Shown here piece by piece: positions 1 through 5,162 of a DNA stretch of 5,162 nt (the first letter of the stretch is position 1; every line of letters begins with the position of its first letter). Position numbers and translations under genes: made by a program. This DNA is from Rhodothermales bacterium (GTDB lineage: Bacteria > Bacteroidota > Rhodothermia > Rhodothermales > UBA10348): the NCBI GenBank assembly GCA_030833605.1, contig JAURGV010000180.1, positions 1 to 5,162 of the forward strand, read 5' to 3'. The notes beneath the pieces are model-generated. The model was not told the DNA's origin, did no database searches, and worked only from the letters and a program-made list of their open reading frames with translations.

Positions 1-893
1 GTGAGGGCGGCAGAAACATCGGCCAGCGTGAAATCCTGAAATACTAACGCCAGCGCGCACGCCGAGAGCACCGAAGTCAACAGGGTAGGGATGGTCGGTT
101 TTTTAGCAAGCGATCCGGCCATCACAATCACAGGCGGTATGAGCAGCAGGATGTTGAACGAAAACATGGTTTTCAGGGAGTCCAAAAACGGGGTTAATGA
201 ACCCATTTCTGACGCCAAAACCACCGGAGGATGGGTAAAACCTAAGATCAAGTATCCAATACTCGCCAAGATGGCCGATGGAATCGTGGTGACCATCATC
301 GAGCGAATGTGGTCGAACAGGTCCACATTGGCCGCTAAGGCCGCAAGATTGGTGGTATCGGACAGCGGGGACATTTTGTCTCCGAAATAGGCTCCTCCAA
401 TAATGGCACCTGCTGTGATCCCTAGATGGGCGTCCAACGCGGCTGCAATGCCAATTAACACCACGCCAATCGTTCCCACGGAACCCCAACTCGTGCCGGT
501 CAGGGTGGAAAACAAAACAGGGATTAGAAAGGAAATAAGGTATAAGTATTGCGGATTAACCATGCTCAGGCCGTAATAGACCAGCATGGGGATGGTCCCA
601 CTGATCATCCAGCTCGAAATAATGATTCCAATGGCAAAGAGGATGAAAAAGGCCGGGAGAGCAGTTGCAATTTTTTTAACCACCGATTCCTGGATCTCGA
701 GCCAAGAAAACCCCAAATAAATGAGCTCAGAGACTGCAAAAAAAGCGGCTAGGATAAAGATGACCTCCAGGGTGAGCGCGTCTTTATCTAAAAAAAGAGG
801 GCGAACAATCAGGCCGTAAACAATAATGACCAGCAAAAACGCAATGGGTAGAATCGCATGAATAAACGTGACGGATTTTTTGCCGAGGGTCAT
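1..893 (-). CDS. nhaC: Na+/H+ antiporter, NhaC family (3' part missing)
   Basis: This is an integral inner-membrane protein expected to exchange cytoplasmic Na+ for external H+ in sodium and pH homeostasis. The frame is open without a stop from the ATG at 893 to the window edge, giving 297 complete codons. NhaC proteins are usually about 450-500 residues, so the C-terminal third lies outside. Hydrophobic segments recur throughout, for example at about residues 11-33, 43-60, 78-98, 115-130, 136-155 and 203-220. Two family signatures are visible: STLTGTSWGSVGTIG (129-143) and GGAYFGDKMSPLSDTTNLA (166-184), the latter with the conserved acidic and polar residues of the transport core. VDLFDHIRSMM (190-200) is also typical. 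The ATG starts 8 nt after the stop of the thioesterase gene, so it is probably the last visible gene of the operon. No Shine-Dalgarno sequence is evident. Related NhaC-type carriers can exchange organic anions such as malate/lactate, so the exact substrate is inferred. Confidence 0.93.
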   Translation of the reverse strand, partial: MTLGKKSVTFIHAILPIAFLLVIIVYGLIVRPLFLDKDALTLEVIFILAAFFAVSELIYLGFSWLEIQESVVKKIATALPAFFILFAIGIIISSWMISGTIPMLVYYGLSMVNPQYLYLISFLIPVLFSTLTGTSWGSVGTIGVVLIGIAAALDAHLGITAGAIIGGAYFGDKMSPLSDTTNLAALAANVDLFDHIRSMMVTTIPSAILASIGYLILGFTHPPVVLASEMGSLTPFLDSLKTMFSFNILLLIPPVIVMAGSLAKKPTIPTLLTSVLSACALALVFQDFTLADVSAAL

Positions 894-901
894 GCGGTCA
901 A

Positions 902-1318
902 TCACTTTTGAGTTTCGGGGAAAAAGCCAAACGCTTTTAAAATTTCAGGGGGTATGCTGCATGGTCGCCCTGAATCGATATCGAGGCAAACCCAATCGGT
1001 CCTTCCTTTAGCTACAATTTTTCCCGTATTGCTGTTTGTAAAAACATATCGTCTGACCGAAGTCGCCCGCTGAACGTCGTCAATATAGGTTTCTATTTGC
1101 AGTTCATCACCGACAAAAACCTGCCGTAAGTATTCAATTTCATGTCGTCGCACCACCCACATGGTGGAGCTTTCGGTTGCGATTCGATCGGCCTGGACGG
1201 ACTTCGTGTGTTGAATCGCAGCGTCTTGCATCCATTGGACATATGCCACATTATTGACGTGTCCTTGAGAGTCGATGACCTCGGGCATAACCGTAAAATT
1301 CCAATTATAACTTGCCAT
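902..1318 (-). CDS. Acyl-CoA thioesterase, hotdog fold, 4HBT/YbgC-FadM type
   Basis: This is a 138-residue cytoplasmic protein expected to hydrolyse acyl-CoA thioesters to free acid and CoA. The length is normal for a single-domain 4-hydroxybenzoyl-CoA-thioesterase-like hotdog enzyme (about 130-150 residues). The N-terminal motif DSQGHVNNVAYVQWMQDAA (16-34) matches the family active-site helix. D16 corresponds to the catalytic Asp, and GHVNN (19-23) sits at the start of the central helix. The strand VVRRHEIEYLRQVFVGDELQIETYI (55-79) and the following RATSVRRYVFTN segment (84-95) are also typical. The gene lies 38 nt after the CBU_0592-like gene and 8 nt before nhaC on the same strand, consistent with co-transcription. 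The substrate cannot be read from the sequence: YbgC, FadM and general medium/long-chain acyl-CoA thioesterases share this pattern. The start is the first ATG after the upstream stop, and no Shine-Dalgarno sequence is visible. Confidence 0.9.
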   Translation of the reverse strand: MASYNWNFTVMPEVIDSQGHVNNVAYVQWMQDAAIQHTKSVQADRIATESSTMWVVRRHEIEYLRQVFVGDELQIETYIDDVQRATSVRRYVFTNSNTGKIVAKGRTDWVCLDIDSGRPCSIPPEILKAFGFFPETQK

Positions 1319-1356
1319 GTCGCTGGAAGAAGAGTGCCGGTTAGGCGGTGTAGAAA

Positions 1357-1626
1357 TCAGTTAGAGTCTTTTGGGTCGGGTACGGCTGATCGCGCTCGTA
1401 TCCAATTAACGATTCCCCAGATGCTAATCAGAATCCAAAAACCTTCGATTATTACCGAAGCCAGATTAAAATTGTAGGTCAACGACCATAAGATGAGGCA
1501 GGCCCCGATTAAATTCATCAACGAATAGATGAGTCGGGTGGTGGCCATTTTACCGGCCTGAACCATGGCATACGCGATTATAATCAGCGCAACGCCCACT
1601 GAACCCACTATGTCGTACCACATCAT
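1357..1626 (-). CDS. CBU_0592-like small membrane protein
   Basis: This 89-residue protein has three predicted membrane helices at about residues 5-23, 32-50 and 55-76, and a short charged C-terminal tail (RARSAVPDPKDSN) probably in the cytoplasm. The pattern matches the small family named after Coxiella CBU_0592: an aromatic/Asp start, a G-V-x-LIIIAY first helix, then Y-x-L-M-N-L-I-G-A at the second helix and V-I-I-E-x-F-W-I-L-I-S-I-W-G-I at the third. No biochemical function is established for that family, and I assign none. The gene begins with two consecutive ATGs. The first overlaps the stop of the upstream phosphatase gene by 4 nt (ATGA) and the second by 1 nt (TGATG), so translation is probably coupled and either could be the real start. 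Confidence 0.82.
   Translation of the reverse strand: MMWYDIVGSVGVALIIIAYAMVQAGKMATTRLIYSLMNLIGACLILWSLTYNFNLASVIIEGFWILISIWGIVNWIRARSAVPDPKDSN
1623..1626 (-). promoter_or_regulatory. ATGA stop/start overlap (translational coupling)
   Basis: The TGA of the HisN-like gene (1625-1623) overlaps the first ATG of the small membrane protein gene (1626-1624), with a second in-frame ATG directly after (1623-1621). With no Shine-Dalgarno sequence nearby, re-initiation by ribosomes finishing the phosphatase gene is the simplest way to translate the membrane protein. Confidence 0.6.
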
Positions 1627-2456
1627 GTCGTTTTTGGTTGAATAGTGGCTACGATTTCTTGACTCAAGGAAGGCGTACAGGACGAAAGCAGACTCTTGGC
1701 AAATACTAGATTATCGGTTTCGCCCGTGCCCGATGTTACCGAGCCTCCCGCTTCGAGAATACAGGGGATAATCGCTGCGTTATCCCAAGGATTCATTTTA
1801 GTGTCCAGCGCAGCGTCCAATAGCCCCCTTGCAACCAGTGCATGTTGAAGGCAGTCGCCGACAAATCGAAATCGTTTGGCTTGTTGAACCAAAGGGGTGA
1901 TTGAAAAGGAGGTATACCCTTGGGTAGGATTGACTTCTGTTACATACAATCCCGTTGTAGAGACATAGGCTTGGTTCAATGTTTTGGCTGAAGACACGCG
2001 CTGTCGGGTAAGCATGCCCATTTTGTCGAGGTACCAGCATCCGTGGCCTATTTCGGCATAAACCGTTTCTTTTAAGGCCGGAAAATTGATTACTCCTAGG
2101 ATGGGGCGACCATTTTCGAGCAAGGAAACGAGCGTTCCGAAGGTTGGAACACCCAATTCAAAAGATGCTGTCCCATCAATAGGGTCCAAAACCCAGGTGT
2201 ATTCGCCCTTGCTAGTCACTTCGGGATGTTCTTCGCCCATAATGCCATGCTCCGGAAACGTGATGGCAATAAGCTCTCTCATCACGCGTTCGGCTTCCAA
2301 ATCCGCTTCGGTAACCGGCGTTCCATCGCCTTTAAACTGAGCTTCAATCTGTTGAAAACGAGGCATGATTTCGCTGGCAGCCACCCCAGCAAGCTGCAAG
2401 GCAAACTTTAAAAAAGGGCTCAGCGGATTACTTTGGTCCGAATTCGTAGGTAACAT
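1623..2456 (-). CDS. Inositol monophosphatase family protein, HisN-like phosphatase
   Basis: This is a 277-residue Mg2+-dependent phosphomonoesterase of the IMPase superfamily. All metal-site motifs are present: the GTPVTEAD segment (45-52), GEE (74-76), WVLDPIDGTASF (88-99, with D91 and D94 as metal ligands) and NPWDNAA (222-228, with D225 as the third-site Asp), followed by EAGG (235-238). TPVTEAD, the DPIDGT-x-x-F-x-x-G-x-P-x-x-GTL arrangement and the late GDCLQHALVARG (200-211) resemble the IMPase-type histidinol-phosphatase HisN more than SuhB or CysQ. The likely reaction would be histidinol phosphate to histidinol, but inositol-1-phosphate or another sugar phosphate is possible. No other his gene is in view. 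It starts 23 nt after the decarboxylase stop and overlaps the next gene by 4 nt. Its length is slightly above the usual 255-270 because of a short polar N-terminus (residues 1-12). No key residue is missing. Confidence 0.88.
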   Translation of the reverse strand: MLPTNSDQSNPLSPFLKFALQLAGVAASEIMPRFQQIEAQFKGDGTPVTEADLEAERVMRELIAITFPEHGIMGEEHPEVTSKGEYTWVLDPIDGTASFELGVPTFGTLVSLLENGRPILGVINFPALKETVYAEIGHGCWYLDKMGMLTRQRVSSAKTLNQAYVSTTGLYVTEVNPTQGYTSFSITPLVQQAKRFRFVGDCLQHALVARGLLDAALDTKMNPWDNAAIIPCILEAGGSVTSGTGETDNLVFAKSLLSSCTPSLSQEIVATIQPKTT

Positions 2457-2479
2457 GCGAAATGTTTTGTAGGTGGAGT

Positions 2480-3919
2480 TTAAGCTTCTGTCAGCTCTCG
2501 AAGTACTGAAATGGCTACATCTACGTCTTCTTTATGGGATCGAAAACATACAATGGCTAGCCGCAACGTAAAAACACCGTCCAGCCGGGTAGAAGATATA
2601 AAAATGCGACCATCTTCGTGGATTTGTTGGACCAAACGAGCATTCGCTTCTTCAGCATCCCCAGACTTAGGGACATACCGAAAGGTGACAATACTCAAGT
2701 CGGGCTCAGGTCCTACTTCGAACCCATCAATTTGGCTCAATTCCTTCCTGAAATACGTCGCCAACGCCATTTTTTCGGCCAAAGCGTTCCGAAAAGCCGA
2801 AACGCCAATGGCTTGAAGGGGAAGCCACATGCGTAACCCACGGAAGTGTTTGGTTAATTCTGGCGATACCGTAGCAGGCGATGTGGCCTGAACATGGATG
2901 GCGTCTTGCATATAATCCGCTCCTGCGGCATGGGCCTCTAGTAGTAAACGTTTGTCTCTAACTAGAAGCGCGCCAATACCATACGGAAGAAATAGGGTCT
3001 TGTGTGGATCCAAAACGATGGAGTCGGAAAGGTGCATCCCATGCAGGCGGCGCTTGCCTTCATCGCAGAGCGCAAAAAGAGCTCCATACGCACCATCCAC
3101 ATGAAACCAAGCATCTGCAGCCGTAGCTAGGTGGCCTAGGGCTTCAAGCGGGTCGATGGAACCGGTGTTGGTGGTCCCAGCCGTTCCTACAATCAGGAAT
3201 GGTTTAAGTCCAGCTTTTTTGTCTTCATCCAGTTGGTTTTCAAGCACTTCAACGCGCATGCGAAATTGGGCATCAACCGGAATTCTTCGAACAATGCATC
3301 CAGATAGCCCTGCCAAATGAAGCGCTTTATCTAGACAATGGTGGGCATGATCGGTGAGATAAACGGTCGATTTTGAAATGAGTGGCCCATGGATGTGCTT
3401 GGCATCCCTCGCTGTGACTATGGCTGTAAAGTTGGCAAGGCTACCTCCAGAGGCTAAATACCCTCCGTAACTAGTTGACTCCTGCGTTTTGCCGTATCCG
3501 ACGATGGAGGCTAAAAAGTCGAGGCATTGATCTTCCACGCGCACGGCTCCGGGGCTCGCAAAAGAAACACCTGCATACTTGTTTGAAACCGCAGCTAGGT
3601 AATCGGCGAAGGCTGCGTGGTAGAGGCCACCTCCGGGTACATATCCGAAAAATCGAGGGGCTGTGGTTGTGATACCAGGTCGATCGACTTCATTTTTTAT
3701 GGCCGCCAAACACGCTTCGAGCCCGCGACCCTCTTCTGGAAACGATGTGGAGAGCACATCACTTGGAGCGGGCGTTTCGTAAAAAGTTTTAAGCTTAGGG
3801 ACTTCTTCCAAAAACGATTCAGCATGCGCCAGAACCAATCGCGCCATTTCGTGCCGCTCTGTTGCGTCCGGGTTTAACCCGCGACTTGCTCGCTCTAGCT
3901 GTAAAAGGGCATCATTCAT
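2480..3919 (-). CDS. PLP-dependent group II amino-acid decarboxylase
   Basis: This 479-residue cytoplasmic enzyme of fold type I should convert an amino acid to its amine plus CO2. Visible landmarks in order are APRFFGYVPGG (87-97), the substrate-side motif of aromatic/glutamate decarboxylases; ASGGSLANF (156-164), binding the cofactor phosphate; TDHAHHCLDKA (189-199), where H193 matches the His stacking on the PLP ring; GTAGTTNTGSIDP (245-257); HVDGAYG (273-279), where D274 pairs with the pyridine nitrogen; DPHKTLFLPYG (304-314), with K307 as the Schiff-base lysine; and FRGLRMWLPLQAIG (359-372). Length is normal for the family (about 450-520). The HVDGAYG and DPHKTLF variants differ from the classical HVDAAYGG and NPHKW forms, so it belongs to a less studied bacterial subgroup and the substrate (tyrosine, DOPA, tryptophan, 2,4-diaminobutyrate, other) cannot be given. 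It is the first gene of the minus-strand operon and diverges from the receptor gene. The start is the only in-frame ATG that keeps the usual N-terminal helix. Confidence 0.93.
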   Translation of the reverse strand: MNDALLQLERASRGLNPDATERHEMARLVLAHAESFLEEVPKLKTFYETPAPSDVLSTSFPEEGRGLEACLAAIKNEVDRPGITTTAPRFFGYVPGGGLYHAAFADYLAAVSNKYAGVSFASPGAVRVEDQCLDFLASIVGYGKTQESTSYGGYLASGGSLANFTAIVTARDAKHIHGPLISKSTVYLTDHAHHCLDKALHLAGLSGCIVRRIPVDAQFRMRVEVLENQLDEDKKAGLKPFLIVGTAGTTNTGSIDPLEALGHLATAADAWFHVDGAYGALFALCDEGKRRLHGMHLSDSIVLDPHKTLFLPYGIGALLVRDKRLLLEAHAAGADYMQDAIHVQATSPATVSPELTKHFRGLRMWLPLQAIGVSAFRNALAEKMALATYFRKELSQIDGFEVGPEPDLSIVTFRYVPKSGDAEEANARLVQQIHEDGRIFISSTRLDGVFTLRLAIVCFRSHKEDVDVAISVLRELTEA

Positions 3920-3939
3920 GCGAAAAAGGACGTTTGGTT

Positions 3940-3966
3940 CAAGAATAGGGCGGTTTTAAAGTACAA
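3940..3966 (-). promoter_or_regulatory. Candidate Bacteroidota-type promoter of the decarboxylase operon
   Basis: On the minus strand TATTCTTG (3947-3940) matches 5 of the 6 fixed positions of the Bacteroidota -7 element TAnnTTTG. It is preceded, after 16 nt, by TTG (3966-3964), the core of the -33 element. A transcript would begin roughly 15 nt before the decarboxylase ATG at 3919. The spacing is at or slightly below the short end of the usual range and the region is AT-rich, so a chance match is possible. Confidence 0.3.
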
Positions 3967-4030
3967 TGGTAATCCTAAGATAATGTTGAATTTAGTGGTT
4001 GATTTGAGCCGGATTTAGAGAAGGGAAATG

Positions 4031-4063
4031 TCACAAATGTGTCACAATCCATCACAAATGTGT
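4031..4063 (+). repeat. Helically phased TCACAA repeats, probable operator
   Basis: A perfect 12-bp direct repeat, TCACAAATGTGT, occurs at 4031-4042 and 4052-4063, a 21-bp period. A third TCACAA lies between them at 4042-4047. The three TCACAA starts are therefore 11 and 10 bp apart, one helical turn each, placing them on the same face of the DNA. Each 12-mer also contains the small dyad CACA-AA-TGTG. This arrangement is what a cooperatively bound transcription-factor site looks like. It sits 110-140 bp before the receptor start and about 20 bp upstream of a weak -7-like element, an activator-like position. The cognate regulator is unknown. Confidence 0.5.
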
Positions 4064-4172
4064 GGAATCGGTTGGAAGACGTAGAATTGGCCAGTGAGCG
4101 TGGAATTGCGGTGTTTTTCTATCGTCTAAGAGCCATTAAAGACTCCCAATGGGGAACCCCAATTACCATTCC

Positions 4173-5162
4173 ATGACGATGAAATCACTAGTTGCCTTTG
4201 TTCTTTTGTTGCTGACCGGATTGGGCAGCACAACCACGTTCGCTCAAACGGGATCTATTTCCGGCCGCATCATCGATTCGAAAACCGGTGAGGCGCTCAC
4301 AGGCGTGAATATTGTCGCAGCTTCGGTAGCCGACTCTACGCTGCAATTTGGAGAGGCATCAAACAATGAAGGACGATTTAATTTCGTTGTGAGACGTGCC
4401 GGAGCCTATAAAGTCAAGCTTTCTTTTATAGGCTACGTGTCCATTGTAAAGAACGTCCAAGTGGCCTCTTCGCCGGTTGAATTGGGGCTTATAGAAATGG
4501 AGTTTGACACGATGTTGTTGGACGAAGTTCGGGTTGAAGCCGTTCAAGAGCGGGTTCAAGTGCGAGGCGACACGACCGTATTCAATGCAGCCGCATTCAA
4601 GGTCAATCCAGACGCAACGGCGGAAGATATGATGGCCAAATTGCCGGGCGTGGTGGTCAGCGATGGTAGCGTTACCGCTCAAGGAGAAACCGTAAAACGC
4701 GTTTTGATTGATGGGAAGGAGTTTTTCGGGTCAGATCCGGCCGCAGCGCTTAAAAACCTTCCTGCAGAGATTATTAGCAAGATTGAGGTCTACGACCGTC
4801 AAAGCGATCAGGCACAATTCACCGGATTTGAGGATGAAAACACCGAAAAAACCATCAACATTGTCACGTTGACCGGCAAAAGCAACGGCCAATTTGGAAA
4901 GGTTTATGGTGGCTATGGCTCCGAAGACCGATATATAGGCGGTGGAAACCTAAATATTTTCGATGGGGATCGCCGCATTTCCATAATTGGAATGTCCAAT
5001 AACGTCAATCAGCAAAACTTTGCCATTGACGACTTGCTGGGTGTGACCGGCCAAGTTAGTGGTCGCGGTGGATCGGGTGGAGGACCTCCGGGCGCTCCTC
5101 GTGGTGGTGGTGGCGGTGGACGCGATGGTGGCGGCGGCGGCGGCGGAACGGCGGCGGCGGCG
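4173..5162 (+). CDS. TonB-dependent receptor-like outer membrane beta-barrel protein (N-terminal part)
   Basis: The frame is open for 330 codons to the window edge. Full-length members are about 800-950 residues, so the beta-barrel is missing. Residues 1-24 form a signal peptide: Lys at 4, a Leu/Val-rich core, and cleavage probably after TFA-24. Residues about 27-110 form a carboxypeptidase-regulatory-like beta-sandwich (SISGRIIDSKTGEALTGVNI). Residues about 115-235 form the plug, with RGDTTVFNAAAF (131-142), EDMMAKLPGVVV (151-162), KRVLIDGKEFFG (175-186) and LPAEIISKIEVYD (196-208). NNVNQQNFAIDDLLG (276-290) introduces a glycine-rich loop from residue 297. This is a Bacteroidota outer-membrane family; the ligand is unknown, and no SusD-like partner is visible. 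In-frame ATGs exist at 4149, 4173 and 4179; 4173 or 4179 gives the best signal peptide (4179 yields MKSLVAF), and an in-frame stop at 4137 limits the upstream extension. The last codons may be out of frame (see findings). Confidence 0.88.
   Translation, partial: MTMKSLVAFVLLLLTGLGSTTTFAQTGSISGRIIDSKTGEALTGVNIVAASVADSTLQFGEASNNEGRFNFVVRRAGAYKVKLSFIGYVSIVKNVQVASSPVELGLIEMEFDTMLLDEVRVEAVQERVQVRGDTTVFNAAAFKVNPDATAEDMMAKLPGVVVSDGSVTAQGETVKRVLIDGKEFFGSDPAAALKNLPAEIISKIEVYDRQSDQAQFTGFEDENTEKTINIVTLTGKSNGQFGKVYGGYGSEDRYIGGGNLNIFDGDRRISIIGMSNNVNQQNFAIDDLLGVTGQVSGRGGSGGGPPGAPRGGGGGGRDGGGGGGGTAAAA
5061..5162 (+). repeat. GGN/GCG low-complexity tract encoding the Gly-rich loop
   Basis: From residue 297 of the receptor the DNA becomes a near-continuous run of GGN codons interrupted by Arg, Pro, Ser and Asp. 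It condenses to pure GGC triplets at 5132-5144, then GGA ACG and four GCG triplets to the window end. Gly-rich insertions after the QNF-x-x-x-DLLG motif are known in this receptor family and probably form a flexible loop. Triplet repeats like this are prone to replication slippage and to assembly breakage, and the window ends inside it. Confidence 0.75.

Larger units (their letters stand above)
3920..4172. other. Divergent intergenic region (253 bp)
   Basis: This non-coding gap separates the minus-strand decarboxylase operon from the plus-strand receptor gene and must hold the promoters of both. It is AT-rich near the decarboxylase and contains the phased TCACAA repeats at 4031-4063. No tRNA, terminator hairpin with a U-tract or riboswitch-like fold was recognised. 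A weak -7-like match for the receptor, TAGAATTG, lies at 4082-4089, about 20 nt downstream of the repeats. Confidence 0.7.

Noticed and set aside
103..489. 128-codon minus-strand ORF
   Set aside because: It lies in a different frame of the NhaC gene, whose signature motifs are read in the main frame; the product is rich in Arg, His, Trp and Cys with no recognisable domain.
1142..1477. 111-codon plus-strand ORF
   Set aside because: Antisense to the thioesterase and CBU_0592-like genes, with no domain resemblance; a shadow of real coding sequence.
4040..4056. CRP/FNR-type site (TGTG ... TCACA)
   Set aside because: TGTGT and TCACA are present, but the separation and half-site do not match TGTGA-N6-TCACA; the 21-bp direct repeat describes the pattern better.
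4151..4160. Perfect palindrome-like GGGGAACCCC just before the receptor start
   Set aside because: The two-base centre cannot form a hairpin loop without opening the stem, there is no U-tract, and a short GC dyad near a start is not informative alone. It is noted only as a possible minor protein site.
4359..4682. 107-codon minus-strand ORF
   Set aside because: Antisense to the plug domain of the receptor, whose plus-strand frame is clearly coding; His/Cys-rich composition is typical of a shadow frame.
5061..5162. Possible minisatellite or mobile-element end
   Set aside because: The repeat is in frame and encodes the Gly-rich loop expected at this point in the receptor family; no inverted repeats or transposase sequence accompany it.

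Overview
The window looks like chromosomal DNA from a member of the Bacteroidota or the related Rhodothermota/Balneolota. The main evidence is the plus-strand gene at the right end. It is an outer-membrane receptor with a signal peptide, a carboxypeptidase-regulatory-like domain and a TonB-type plug, an architecture characteristic of that group. Base composition is moderate, and no start has a convincing Shine-Dalgarno sequence, which also fits. The assignment is inferred from gene content only.

Layout. Positions 1-3919 hold five minus-strand genes that read as one tightly packed operon, in transcription order: a group II PLP-dependent amino-acid decarboxylase (3919-2480); an inositol-monophosphatase-family phosphatase resembling HisN (2456-1623); a small three-helix CBU_0592-type membrane protein (1626-1357); a hotdog-fold acyl-CoA thioesterase (1318-902); and an NhaC-family Na+/H+ antiporter (893 to beyond position 1, C-terminus missing). 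Gaps are 23 nt, a 4-nt ATGA overlap, 38 nt and 8 nt. Positions 3920-4172 are a divergent intergenic region with a weak candidate promoter for the operon and a striking set of helically phased TCACAA repeats in front of the receptor. From 4173 to the window end runs the N-terminal 330 codons of the receptor, ending in a glycine-rich, GGC/GCG-repetitive stretch.

How the genes may work together. The decarboxylase, the phosphatase and the thioesterase have no obvious shared pathway, and no other histidine, fatty-acid or polyamine genes are visible. Decarboxylation consumes a cytoplasmic proton and NhaC exchanges Na+ for H+, so a role in pH or ion homeostasis is possible, but it is a hypothesis. 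The remainder looks like ordinary housekeeping gene packing. I found no mobile element, CRISPR array, tRNA, rRNA or clearly new system. The items most worth a second look are the phased repeats upstream of the receptor and the apparent Gly-to-Ala frame change at the extreme right end.
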